DNA of 64,000 nucleotides from Thermobifida halotolerans. GTDB lineage: Bacteria > Actinomycetota > Actinomycetes > Streptosporangiales > Streptosporangiaceae. Under the pieces are notes generated by a model, which saw only the letters and a program-made list of their open reading frames with translations, was not told the DNA's origin and made no database searches. Within the stretch, counting starts at the first letter, position 1. Each line of letters starts with the position of its first letter. The stretch is from the NCBI RefSeq assembly GCF_003574835.2, contig NZ_CP063196.1:4154001-4218000 (forward strand). Reading direction: 5' to 3'. The translations under genes were made by a program, and so were the position numbers. Below are positions 7,909-16,096 of the stretch, in pieces.

Positions 7909-9192
7909 TCAGGCCGCTGCCGCGTGTTCGGCCCGGGCCTGCGGGGACCTGCGGGTGACGGCGGCGGTGAGCCGGTCCAGGAAGATCGCGAGGATGACGA
8001 CGGCGATGCCGCCCTCGAAGCCGAGCGCGCCGTCGTTGCGGGAGATGCCCTGGTAGACCTGGTTGCCCAGGCCGCCCGCGCCCACCATTCCGGCGATGAC
8101 CACCATGGACAGGCCGAGCATGATCACCTGGTTGACGCCCGCCATGATCGTGGACAGCGCCAGCGGCAGTTGGATGCCGGTGAGGATCTTGCCGGTGGGG
8201 GCGCCGAACGCCTCACCCGCCTCGACGAGTTCCCTGTCGATCTGCCGGATTCCCAGTTCGGTGAGGCGCACGCCGGGCGGCATGGCGAAGATGACGGTCG
8301 CCACGACGCCGGGGACGGCGCCCAGGGAGAAGAAGAAGATCGCGGGGATCAGGTAGACGAAGGCGGGCATCGTCTGCATGAGGTCCAGGACCGGTTTGAC
8401 GATCCGGCTGACCACGGTGCTGTAGGCGGCCAGGACTCCGATCGGGATGGCGACGACCACGGCGATGAGGCTGGCCACCAGCACCAGGGACAGCGTGGAC
8501 ATGGCGTTGTCCCACTGTTCGATGCTGATGACGACGGTGAGCGCCACCAGGGAGAACACGCCCAGCTTCCAGCCCGCCACCGCCCACGCCAGGGCGCTGA
8601 GCAGCAGCATCATGAGGGTGGCCGTGGGCTGGCCGATCACCTCGGGCAGTGCGCCGAACAGCAGCCAGCCGCACAGGATCGTCGCCAGCCAGCCGCCGGC
8701 CACGACGCCGACCGTCGCCAGCCGGGTGCGGTTGACCGCGGCCACGCCCACCAGTGCGGCGAGCGCGACGATCCCGATGACCAGGTTGGCCTCCACCCCG
8801 TCCTGGCCGAACAGGGCCATCGCCCACAGGAAGAGCTGGGGCGGCGAGTGGTTGATGATCGTGTTGCCCAGCTCGAACGCGGCCTGTCCGATGTAGAGGG
8901 CCACGGTCGTGGCTGCGATGACGAGCACCGGGATGAGGTGGACGCGCACCAGGACCACGGCCAGGACGGCGACCGCGATGGCGGTCAACTGGGCGGCCTG
9001 GGGTTCGACGAGGAACTCCCGGAGCGTGGTGACCGACCAGTCGATGACGGCGCCGATGCCCTCGAAGACCGCGCCGAAGTTGGTTTTGAGCCACTCGTTG
9101 AGGGCCTCGAAGCCCTCGCCGATGGGCAGGCGCGGCGGGAACGGGAGGAACCAGTCGATGACCGAGGAGAGCCAGCCGAGGACGACGCTCAT
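7909..9192 (-). CDS. glycine betaine/proline-type ABC importer, permease
   Basis: A 427-residue integral membrane protein with multiple helices. The C-terminal half is the binding-protein-dependent transport domain, with the cytoplasmic EAA loop (VEAGEAFGAPTGKILTGIQ) that docks on the ATPase. The long N-terminal half adds helices, as in ProW/OpuAB-type permeases. Its ATG overlaps the ATPase stop codon (ATGA, 9189-9192), showing tight translational coupling. With its neighbours it should import an osmoprotectant such as glycine betaine; exact specificity cannot be read from the sequence. Confidence 0.9.
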   Translation of the reverse strand: MSVVLGWLSSVIDWFLPFPPRLPIGEGFEALNEWLKTNFGAVFEGIGAVIDWSVTTLREFLVEPQAAQLTAIAVAVLAVVLVRVHLIPVLVIAATTVALYIGQAAFELGNTIINHSPPQLFLWAMALFGQDGVEANLVIGIVALAALVGVAAVNRTRLATVGVVAGGWLATILCGWLLFGALPEVIGQPTATLMMLLLSALAWAVAGWKLGVFSLVALTVVISIEQWDNAMSTLSLVLVASLIAVVVAIPIGVLAAYSTVVSRIVKPVLDLMQTMPAFVYLIPAIFFFSLGAVPGVVATVIFAMPPGVRLTELGIRQIDRELVEAGEAFGAPTGKILTGIQLPLALSTIMAGVNQVIMLGLSMVVIAGMVGAGGLGNQVYQGISRNDGALGFEGGIAVVILAIFLDRLTAAVTRRSPQARAEHAAAA

Positions 9193-10256
9193 CGGCGGGC
9201 CTCCTCGCGCCTGTCGCCGCTCGCGGGCTCGGGCACGGCGTCCTCGGGCGCCGCGAGCGCGGACAGGATCGTGGTCGGGGAGACCGCGCCGATCACCCGG
9301 TCCCTCTCGTCGACCACGGCGAGCGGGCCGTCGCAGGCGGCCACGCGGTGGAACAGCTCGGCGACGGGCGCGTCCGGCTCCACCCGCTCCCAGTCGGCGG
9401 CCTCGGCCCTGGACGCGGGCTCCATGACGGAGGCCGCGGTCAGTACGCGGCTGCGGTCCACGTCCTCGGTGAACCGGGCGACGTAGTCGTCGGCGGGGTG
9501 GTTGAGGATCTCCTCGGCGGTGCCGATCTGGGCGACACGTCCGTCCCGCATCACGCAGATGCGGTCGCCCAGACGCATCGCCTCGTTGAGGTCGTGGGTG
9601 ATGAAGATGATGGTCTTGCCCAGTTCGGCCTGGAGTTGCAGCAACTGGGTCTGCATGTCGCGGCGGATCAGCGGGTCGAGGGCGCTGAACGCCTCGTCCA
9701 TGAGGATGATGTCGGTGTCGGCGGTCAGGGCGCGGGCGAGCCCCACACGCTGCTGCATGCCGCCGGACAACTGCTGGGGCACGTGGTCCTTCCAGTCGGC
9801 CAGTCCGACCAGGTCGAGGGCCTGCGCGGCGCGTTCGTGGCGTTCGGCGCGCGGGACGCCGCGGACCTCCAGGCCGTAGGCGGCGTTCTCCAGCACGGTG
9901 CGGTGCGGGAAGAGCGCGAAGTGCTGGAAAACCATGCTGATCTTCTCGCCGCGCAGGGTGCGCAGGGCGCGCCGGGACAGGGTGGTGATGTCGGTTCCGT
10001 CGATCTCCACCGAGCCCGAGGTGGGTGGCAGCAGTCCGTTGAGCATGCGGATCAACGTGGACTTGCCGGACCCCGAGAGCCCCATGACGACGAAGATCTC
10101 GCCGGGCTGGACCTCGAAGGACACGTCGATGACGGCGGCTGTGACGTTCAGTTCCCTGATCGTGTCGCGGTGGCGCCCGTCTGACAGCAGTTCGACGGCT
10201 TGGGGTGCTCGTTTGCCGAACACCTTGTACAGGTGGTTCGCGCGTACAGCTGGCAC
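9189..10256 (-). CDS. glycine betaine/proline-type ABC importer, ATPase
   Basis: A 355-residue cytoplasmic ATPase. Walker A GLSGSGKST is at residues 59-67, and the signature LSGGMQQR and Walker B IILMDEAFSALD follow. The ORNATE-type N-terminus (NHLYKVFGKR) and a C-terminal regulatory region with one recognisable CBS-like segment (AVVDERDRVIGAVSPTTIL) match OpuAA/ProV proteins, in which CBS domains sense ionic strength. The GTG at 10256 is preferred because GAGGA lies 6 nt upstream and the family N-terminus begins there; a 74-residue upstream extension is low-complexity. It is the first gene of the operon. Confidence 0.9.
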   Translation of the reverse strand: MPAVRANHLYKVFGKRAPQAVELLSDGRHRDTIRELNVTAAVIDVSFEVQPGEIFVVMGLSGSGKSTLIRMLNGLLPPTSGSVEIDGTDITTLSRRALRTLRGEKISMVFQHFALFPHRTVLENAAYGLEVRGVPRAERHERAAQALDLVGLADWKDHVPQQLSGGMQQRVGLARALTADTDIILMDEAFSALDPLIRRDMQTQLLQLQAELGKTIIFITHDLNEAMRLGDRICVMRDGRVAQIGTAEEILNHPADDYVARFTEDVDRSRVLTAASVMEPASRAEAADWERVEPDAPVAELFHRVAACDGPLAVVDERDRVIGAVSPTTILSALAAPEDAVPEPASGDRREEARR

Positions 10257-10557
10257 GGCTTCCTCTTCAGGTCGACCTCGTCGTCCGGAACGGCGTCTTC
10301 GGCGTGGTGCCCCTTCCCCTTCGGGTGCCGCGACGTGCGTCGAAGGAGTGCGCGGGACCCGTGTCAGCCCCGGTGCACCAGGCACTCCCGTAGCCCCACA
10401 CTCGAACACCACCAGCCCGATTTGAGTGGATACGTCACGATATAGACGCTGACCTGGGATTTTCCTTAGAAAGATCACGGCTAAACAACAGGTTTAAGGA
10501 GACGTGAACAGAAAATCCCTCTTGCGAGGGGGTCCGGAAGGACAGAAAGCAAGATTT

Positions 10558-10573
10558 TGTGATTTACATCACT
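10558..10573. promoter_or_regulatory. CRP/GlxR-like binding site
   Basis: TGTGATTTACATCACT matches the actinobacterial Crp/GlxR pattern TGTGANNTANNTCACA at every fixed position except the last. It sits 302 bp upstream of the ABC operon start and 163 bp upstream of the rhomboid gene. Found by inspection only. Confidence 0.5.
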
Positions 10574-10625
10574 GTCTCTCAAAGAGTGGTCTTTACCACA
10601 TTCTTCCGTTGCCGCAGCTCACGAT

Positions 10626-10650
10626 CGCACAAGGTCGGTCACCTTGTGCG
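10626..10650. promoter_or_regulatory. perfect 10-bp inverted repeat before the rhomboid gene
   Basis: CGCACAAGGT and ACCTTGTGCG flank a 5-nt spacer (CGGTC), 85 bp before the GTG start. It could be an operator or a short hairpin. There is no T-run to make it an obvious terminator. Confidence 0.45.
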
Positions 10651-10735
10651 CAGGTCCTCTTCCCCGTGGTTATCCTGCCTCGCACCCCGTGGGCACGGCC
10701 CGCTGACGGCGACCCCCTTCGCATAGAGTCGAAGA

Positions 10736-11365
10736 GTGACCCAGTCCCGGATCAGAGCAGCCCTGACCGTCGTGGTGTTCACCGCCGCGATGTGGATCTT
10801 CGAGTTCGTCGACTTCTTCCTCCTCGGCGGGACCCTGGATCTGCTGTTCGGCCTCCGCTCGTGGGTGGTCTCCGACCTCTGGTCCGTCTTCACGGCGCCG
10901 TTCATGCACGCCAACCTCGCGCACCTCGGCGCCAACACCGTTCCCCTGCTGGTGCTGGGCTCACTGGTGGCGTTCAGCGGACTGAGCCGCTTCGTCTGGG
11001 CGTCGATCATCATCGCGGTGGTCAGCGGCGCCGGGGTGTGGCTGTTCTCCATTCCGGGAGCGTTGACCGTCGGAGCGAGCGGACTGATCTTCGGCTACTT
11101 CGGCTACCTGGTGCTGCGCGGCATCGTCGAGCGCAGGACCATCGACATCGTGATCATGATCTGCGTGGTGCTCTTCTACGGCGGACTGATCTTCGGTGTG
11201 CTCCCGCAGGGGCAGGGGATCTCGTGGCAGGCGCACCTGTTCGGCTTCCTGGGCGGCCTGCTGGCCGCCTACTTCCTGCCCAGGCGCGCCGACCGTCGGC
11301 GGCTCCCCCCGGAGAACCGGGGCTACGGCCCCTACGGCCCGTCGCAGGGGTACCCGGGTTACTGA
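10736..11365 (+). CDS. rhomboid-family intramembrane serine protease
   Basis: A 209-residue membrane protein with six predicted helices that should cleave substrate helices inside the membrane. The full catalytic set is visible: [11 protein letters not shown] (His58, His63, Asn67), nucleophile Ser115 in [10 protein letters not shown], and catalytic His167 in [12 protein letters not shown]. The C-terminus is a short Arg/Pro/Gly/Tyr-rich tail ([17 protein letters not shown]). The start is GTG at 10736. It converges with dcd, the stop regions overlapping by 7 bp. Substrates cannot be predicted. Confidence 0.9.
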   Translation: MTQSRIRAALTVVVFTAAMWIFEFVDFFLLGGTLDLLFGLRSWVVSDLWSVFTAPFMHANLAHLGANTVPLLVLGSLVAFSGLSRFVWASIIIAVVSGAGVWLFSIPGALTVGASGLIFGYFGYLVLRGIVERRTIDIVIMICVVLFYGGLIFGVLPQGQGISWQAHLFGFLGGLLAAYFLPRRADRRRLPPENRGYGPYGPSQGYPGY

Positions 11366-11949
11366 TCTCCCCGCCGGACCGGCGTGCGCGCGAAGTTCCG
11401 GTAGGACCGCGACGGAGTGGGCCCGCGCTGCCCCTGGTACCGCGACCCGCAGGCCTCCGAACCGTAGGGGTGCTCGGCGGGCGAGGACAGTTGGAACATG
11501 CACAACTGCCCGATCTTCATGCCGGGGTACAGCTTGATCGGCAGGGTCGCCACGTTGGACAGCTCCAGCGTGACGTGCCCGGAGAACCCGGGATCGATGA
11601 ACCCGGCCGTGGAGTGGGTGAGCAGCCCGAGCCGCCCCAGGGAACTCTTGCCCTCCAGGCGGCTGGCGATGTCGTCGGGCAGCGTGACCGTCTCGTAGGT
11701 GGAGGCCAGCACGAACTCACCGGGGTGCAGGACGAACGCCTCGTCTCCCTCGGGTTCCACCAGCCGGGTCAGCCCCGGCTGCTCCACCGCCGGGTCGATG
11801 TGCGGGTATCTGTGGTTCTCGAACACCCGAAAGTAACGGTCCAGCCGCACGTCGATGCTCGACGGCTGGATGAGCGCGGGGTCGTAGGGGTCCAGTTTGA
11901 CCCGCCCCGACTCGATGGCGGCCCTGATGTCACGATCGGAGAGAAGCAC
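11359..11949 (-). CDS. dcd: dCTP deaminase
   Basis: A 196-residue enzyme that converts dCTP to dUTP for thymidylate synthesis; some actinobacterial members also hydrolyse dUTP to dUMP, so a bifunctional role is possible. Family motifs are [12 protein letters not shown] at the N-terminus, the catalytic region [25 protein letters not shown], and IGQLCMFQL. The C-terminal tail with [12 protein letters not shown] closes over the nucleotide. The ATG at 11949 gives the normal family start ([16 protein letters not shown]). It lies between rhomboid and tRNA-Gly on the opposite strand. Confidence 0.95.
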   Translation of the reverse strand: MLLSDRDIRAAIESGRVKLDPYDPALIQPSSIDVRLDRYFRVFENHRYPHIDPAVEQPGLTRLVEPEGDEAFVLHPGEFVLASTYETVTLPDDIASRLEGKSSLGRLGLLTHSTAGFIDPGFSGHVTLELSNVATLPIKLYPGMKIGQLCMFQLSSPAEHPYGSEACGSRYQGQRGPTPSRSYRNFARTPVRRGDQ

Positions 11950-12094
11950 GCTGACGAATCTACCTGCTGCACGATCCCCGCTACTCGGCGGTCTCCGAGC
12001 CCTCTGTCGCCTTGCGAACCGCGCCGTCCCGGTTATCCTTACCCATGTGCCCGCCGAGTGCGGTAACCTGTCTGCCGAGGCGCAGGGCGCTCAC

Positions 12095-12165
12095 GCGGAT
12101 GTAGTTCAATGGTAGAACTTCAGCTTCCCAAGCTGATAACGCGGGTTCGATTCCCGTCATCCGCT
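12095..12165 (+). tRNA. tRNA-Gly (anticodon CCC)
   Basis: A complete cloverleaf of 71 nt without encoded CCA. The acceptor stem GCGGATG pairs with CATCCGC. The anticodon stem TCAGC/GCTGA closes the loop TTCCCAA, giving anticodon CCC. The T-arm contains GGTTCGATTCC. The discriminator base is T. It is followed by a strong hairpin and then by a stretch of decayed mobile-type genes, so it may have served as an integration site. Confidence 0.96.
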
Positions 12166-12172
12166 CTCACAG

Positions 12173-12215
12173 CGAAGGCCCAGGTCAGGGACAGTTCCCC
12201 AGACCTGGGCCTTCG
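12173..12215 (+). terminator. tRNA terminator
   Basis: A perfect 14-bp stem (arms 12173-12186 and 12202-12215, CGAAGGCCCAGGTC and its complement) closes a 15-nt loop that itself can form a GGGA/TCCC mini-stem. It starts 8 bp after the tRNA. Confidence 0.85.
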
Positions 12216-12600
12216 GCGTTTCAGGGGCGATCACGCAACCTCGTGCCACATTCGTGCCAGATGCCTCAGAGCGGCGCCGGGACACCCGGAGGAAGGGCTT
12301 GGGGCAACGGTGGTTCGTCCGCCTCACTGAGGTGTGAGTGTTGGGTTCTGCGGCGGGTGCGGGTTCTTCTCGGAGAACCCAGGGAAGGCGAGGCATTCCA
12401 CCCCGGCGCCCGGGGCGCCTCGACCGGCCACCGGCAGCCGGTGGGGTCCCATCGCGGGGGCTAGGCTGGAACGCCCCTGGGCCGATCGGCCGACCTGTCT
12501 TCTCCGCACGGCCGGTGCCCGCCGCGAAGGCGGCCGTCACACCTCAGTCAGCGGACACGACGGGAGAACCTGCGGTTCCAGCCCTCTCGCGCCAAAGTCG
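12216..12600. other. gene-free stretch beside the tRNA
   Basis: No convincing gene on either strand. Small inverted repeats are present: GGGTTCT/AGAACCC at 12361-12380 and CCACCGGC/GCCGGTGG at 12428-12444. I looked for a repeat of the tRNA 3' end that would mark an attachment site and did not see one here. Confidence 0.4.
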
Positions 12601-13203
12601 TCAGTGTTCTACCAGGATGGTGCAGGCCAACTCGTAGCGGTCGGGTGGAACCACGATGTCTGCGGTCTTCCCGGGGCGTTCCCCGGCGGAGTAGGTCCGG
12701 CGGATGACCATCACCACCGCGCCACGGCCCAGCCCCAACCGGTCGGTCTCGTCCGCTGTGGCGGTCCGCGCGGTCACGATCTCGGTGGCGTGGACGATGC
12801 GCTGGCCGATCACCGCCATCCGCTCAACCACGCCGCGCCCGGCGTGCGGTCCATCCTCGGGAAGCACGATCGCGGTGCCGCGCGTCAACTCCAGTAGCTC
12901 CCAACTCGTGGAGGGCATGACCGGTTCGTCGTCTCCGGTGAACACATACCGGGTGCGCATCACCTCGTCGCCAGGATTGATCGCGAGTCGTTCGGCGATT
13001 TCGGCCGTGTCCACGTGGAGAAGCACGATGCGGGTCCGGCCGCCGTCCTCGGTCCCGACCGGCTCATCCTGCCCTTCCACAACGTGGAACAGACGGTCAC
13101 CGCCCCGGCCAACCTCGGCAGCGTGCTTGGCGCGGCCCTGTCGGCGGCAGCGCCGTGGCAGCACCGCACCACCGACCCGGCCGATGGGGAGGCGTCCCGG
13201 TGA
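12601..13203 (-). pseudogene. remnant of a GntR-family regulator (UTRA domain only)
   Basis: The C-terminal 140 residues read as a UTRA effector domain: a TRIVLLHVDTAEIAERLAI helix region, RTRYVFTGDDEPVMPSTSW, GRGVVERMAVIGQRIVHATE, and a terminal GAVVMVIRRTYS segment. The winged-helix DNA-binding domain that should precede it is absent; upstream codons translate to Arg/Pro/Gly-rich noise. GntR/UTRA regulators commonly travel with actinobacterial integrative elements, and the location next to a tRNA gene fits such a relic. It could still make a fragment, but not a normal regulator. Confidence 0.6.
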
Positions 13204-13256
13204 GCACGTCCCTCGCCACCTGACCCCCACCCAGATAACAACGATCTTGACGTGCC

Positions 13257-13741
13257 CTATGAGCTGCGATTATGTCCCTCTCGCGACGGGTACAGCGGTG
13301 TCCCCAACTCCGTCTTGGTCGGTTCTCCGGTGTCCGGGTCATACTCGGTGCGTACCAGAGCCGAGAAAAACCGGTGCCTACCTGATCCCACAGCATCGCG
13401 ACATTGGTGGAGAGCCAGTGGACGGCACCCAGTGACCGCCTCTGGTGCACACCCGCGACCGCCAGCAGCGACCCCTTGCCGTCGGGACGAGGCAGCCGTC
13501 CGAGGTAGGCGATGTCTTTCGGCTCGTGCGGAGGAAGGTCCGACCCGGCGTAGTGCACTGTCCCGGTCCGAGTGTCCCGGATGCGCCACGGTTGTCCCGC
13601 CTGCCCCTCCCAGCTGAACACCGGGTCCTTGTCGTAGGCCTGCCGCACGGCCTCACCCATCCGAGGCCCGCACAACACCACCAGGTCCGACCGGTTCGAG
13701 TCGATGTCACCCGTGACCAGGACGTGGTCGTTCTGACCGCC
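13257..13741 (-). pseudogene. C-terminal half of an XRE-family regulator, frameshifted
   Basis: Reading leftwards from 13741, one frame gives GGQNDHVLVTGDIDSNRSDL, then VVLCGPRMGEAVRQAYDKDP, DIAYLGRLPRPDGKGSLLAV and GAVHWLSTNVAMLW. The other frame then continues with RFFSALVRTEYDPDTGEP to a stop at 13257. This order matches the C-terminal domain of a common actinomycete XRE regulator family. The switch of frame falls near 13378-13390. The N-terminal HTH is missing; a similar HTH lies on the opposite strand just beyond 13738. Confidence 0.6.
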
Positions 13742-13959
13742 AGGTCGAAGCCGCGCGCCAGTTCCTCATCGCCCGCCTGACCGGCCTGACCCAACCCACG
13801 GTCTCGCGCACCGAGTCCGGCCGCACCCACCTGCGCGACCTGGCCCGCGTGCGCGCCCTCCTCACCGGCCTCGGCGCCCCCACACCAGCGGTCGCCGACG
13901 CCCTCACCCACACCGAGAAACCCACCACCACCCCACTCCCGCCACCGCCCACCCAGATA
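13738..13959 (+). pseudogene. XRE HTH fragment in opposite orientation
   Basis: Plus-strand codons from 13738 read RQVEAARQFLIARLTGLTQP, then TVSRTESGRTHLRDLARVRA and LLTGLGAP. This is the recognition-helix half of an XRE domain of the type that starts the regulators mentioned for 13257-13741. There is no start codon with a ribosome-binding site, the first HTH helix is missing, and the C-terminal domain is absent. It abuts the inverted C-terminal fragment at about 13740, suggesting rearrangement. Confidence 0.5.
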
Positions 13960-14127
13960 ATGATCGGCGCCTGCGCCGAGCCTGGCCACCCGATTACCTC
14001 CCCAGGCGATGGTTTCGACGGAAGCGGGACACCCTCGGCGGTTTCAGTCCTGTGGTGTCGGGACCACCACGGTGAGGCGGGCGTTAACCGGTCGACGGGG
14101 CCGAGGTCGAGGTGTCAGCATGGCGAC

Positions 14128-14619
14128 ATGGAGCCGGTGGTTCGCGCATTCGACGACCGCGACCTGGACGCGGTGGTCGCCCTGTCGCTGCGGGCGTGGA
14201 CGCCCGTGTTCGCCTCCCTTGAGGAGGTACTGGGCCCGTCCGGGCTCTTCGCGCGGATGTATCCCCAGGGCTGGCGGACAGACCAGCGGCAGGCGGTGGC
14301 GGACGTCTGCCGCTCGGAGGAGAACCACGTGTGGGTCGCCGAGGTCGACTCGGCCGTGGCCGGTTTTGTCGCGGTGCGACTCGACCGCGACGAGGGCATG
14401 GGCGAGATCTCCATGCTCGCCGTCGATCCCGCCCACCAGCGCGGCGGCCTCGGCTCGCTGCTGACCGCATTCTGCCTGGAGTGGATGAGTGGCCAGGGCA
14501 TGGCGCTGGCCATGGTGGAAACGGGTGGCGATCCCGGACACGCCCCCGCGCGTCAGACCTACGAGAAGGCCGGTTTCACCCCGCTGCCGATCGTCAGGTA
14601 CTTCAAACGGCTGCGCTGA
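14128..14619 (+). CDS. GNAT-family N-acetyltransferase
   Basis: A 163-residue cytoplasmic acetyltransferase that should transfer an acetyl group from acetyl-CoA to an unknown amine. The GNAT core is clear: strand VWVAEVDSAVAGFVAVRLD, then ISMLAVDPAHQRGGLGSLLT with the Q-R-G-G-L-G acetyl-CoA loop, then YEKAGFTPLPIVRYFKRL at the C-terminus. The start is taken as ATG 14128; the open frame runs further upstream into the XRE HTH fragment, so that extension is not used. It appears to be intact within the otherwise decayed stretch. Confidence 0.85.
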   Translation: MEPVVRAFDDRDLDAVVALSLRAWTPVFASLEEVLGPSGLFARMYPQGWRTDQRQAVADVCRSEENHVWVAEVDSAVAGFVAVRLDRDEGMGEISMLAVDPAHQRGGLGSLLTAFCLEWMSGQGMALAMVETGGDPGHAPARQTYEKAGFTPLPIVRYFKRLR

Positions 14620-14691
14620 CCTCGGCGGCAGCGACCGCGGTTCCACGGTCGGAAGGCCCCTGCCGTCGAGGTCGACGGGGGGCCGGACGGG

Positions 14692-15170
14692 TCAGTCGGC
14701 GACGAGCCAGACACCGCCGGAGCCGACGACGCGGTTCCGGCTGACGCGGTGGGCGATCCTTCCGGTGCCTCGCGTTGGCGGCGCACGGCGTAGGTGCCCG
14801 GCGCGATGCCGGTGCCGCCGTGTTCGGCGTGGATCAGGTAGACGGGGGCGGTGGCGGTGAACACTCCCGGAGCGAGTCCGGGCCCGCCGTGGAACGCGGT
14901 GGTCCAGCGGCAGGTTCCAGGCCCGGCGGCGAGGGTGTGCGGGTTGCCGCCGACGGCGCTGCGCAGCAGCTCGCTCCCTGCCGGGGGCACCTCGGTCCAC
15001 TTCCATGCGTCGGGAAGTCGGACCGCGTCGCCGACGGACCGGTGCGGAACAACGACCAGGTCGCCCTGGGCCTGGAGGCCGTCGAGGACGAGCACGGCCG
15101 CCTCATGCTCCAGGTGGTCCAGGACGTCCAGTCCGCTGCGTTCGGTGAGTCGGGCGGGGGTCATGGTCAT
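14692..15170 (-). pseudogene. small unknown protein, probably frameshifted near its C-terminus
   Basis: The frame from the ATG at 15170 (ribosome-binding site AAGGTGATT) encodes a well-formed protein up to about residue 137 (QGDLVVVPHRSVG, NPHTLAAGPGTCRW, VYLIHAEHGGTGIAPGTYAV, RRQRE). After that the same frame turns into Ser/Pro-rich sequence and overruns the convergent GNAT gene by 61 bp. The neighbouring frame instead gives GRIAHRVSRNRVVGSGGVWL and VAD with a stop at 14692. Actinomycete relatives end shortly after RRQRE with a -VAD type terminus, so a frameshift near 14750-14765 is likely. It usually sits beside a DUF6745-type gene, as here. Confidence 0.5.
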
Positions 15171-15176
15171 GATGAA

Positions 15177-15899
15177 TCACCTTCGGGTGCTCGGCACCGG
15201 TGGTCCCGACATCACGGGCTCCAGCGTGGCCCACAGGTCCAGCCGGGCACCGAGGTCGGCGGGGACAGGGATCAGCCCCAGACGGCGCCACACGTCGTAC
15301 CGGGCGATCCAGTGCGTTTCGTGCTGACCGGTCCACAGCAGCCCGAACGGACCTTCGTTGCGGGCGTTGAGGGCGGTGCGCAGCGACGCGGCCACCGTGT
15401 CGTGGACGCTGTGCCGCAGCGAGTCGCCCACGGTGATCTCCAGCAGCAGCCGCAGCGGCACCTCCTCACGCAACGCGTCGTGGGGGAGCATCCGCTGCGC
15501 GGTCGCCCGCCCGGTGTGGTCCCGGACGTCCCTGGCCAGGCGCGCGCCGATTCTCCGGTCCAGTTGGTGGCGCAGGTCCGCCATGTGGGCGGCCAGCCTG
15601 GAGGCGAGCGGCATGCCCCCGGGGCGGTCGAAATGCGCGAAGCGCGGACGGGCTGGGTGGGACTCGGGCCGCGCGGCCGGGTCGACGCGCAGCATGGCCG
15701 CGGGGGACTCGACCCAGAGGAATCGGGGAGGTCGGCGGCCGACGAGTGCGTACAGCTCGGTGATGGCCACCTCAGCGGCCGAACGGTCGGCGGGGAGAGT
15801 GGACAGTGCGCGGCTCAGCCACTCCTCGCGGAGGTCGATGGCCTGATGCAGCAGCACGGAGTCGGAGGTCGGGCCGCCCGGCCCGATCCGCCCCCTCAT
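15177..15899 (-). CDS. DUF6745-like protein, apparently truncated
   Basis: A 240-residue protein. The N-terminal pattern EEWLSRALSTLPADRSAAE, then ITELYALVGRRPPRFLWVES, and a later HWIARYDVWRRLGL segment match what I remember of the DUF6745 family; this is not verified. Relatives continue with a Trp-rich block after the DVWRRLG segment, but here the protein ends about 30 residues later (PPVPSTRR). ATG 15899 is chosen because the family homology begins just after it; an in-frame start at 15989 adds atypical sequence. The stop lies 6 bp before the next gene start, so the two form a unit. The function is unknown. Confidence 0.55.
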   Translation of the reverse strand: MRGRIGPGGPTSDSVLLHQAIDLREEWLSRALSTLPADRSAAEVAITELYALVGRRPPRFLWVESPAAMLRVDPAARPESHPARPRFAHFDRPGGMPLASRLAAHMADLRHQLDRRIGARLARDVRDHTGRATAQRMLPHDALREEVPLRLLLEITVGDSLRHSVHDTVAASLRTALNARNEGPFGLLWTGQHETHWIARYDVWRRLGLIPVPADLGARLDLWATLEPVMSGPPVPSTRR

Positions 15900-16096
15900 C
15901 GGCTGGCGGCAGCGCCGCCTTTCCTGTTGCTCATGCGCAGACTTCCACAGCATCGGCCCGGGGTGCGCAAGGGGTGAGCAGTCGACCACGGCAGCCGGCA
16001 GCCGCCGGGCAGCGGCCCACCTGGCCGGTTGCGGGATTCACGTCGTTTCCGGGCCGCCGCTCCGGGCCCCGACGAACCGCCCCGCGAAGCCGCACC

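Larger units (their letters stand above)
10257..10735. other. regulatory region between the osmoprotectant importer and rhomboid gene
   Basis: A 479-bp divergent intergenic region without a convincing gene. It is AT-richer than its neighbours between about 10430 and 10620. It contains a CRP/GlxR-like site and a perfect inverted repeat, listed separately. No known riboswitch motif was recognised in it. Confidence 0.5.

Noticed and set aside
6958-9486. Very long plus-strand open frame (842 codons) opposite the ABC importer
   Set aside because: It is an antisense shadow of the high-GC permease and binding-protein genes, whose families are certain.
12095-15899. CRISPR array or complete integrative element
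   Set aside because: No regularly spaced repeats, no integrase, excisionase or replication gene, and no visible duplicate of the tRNA end.
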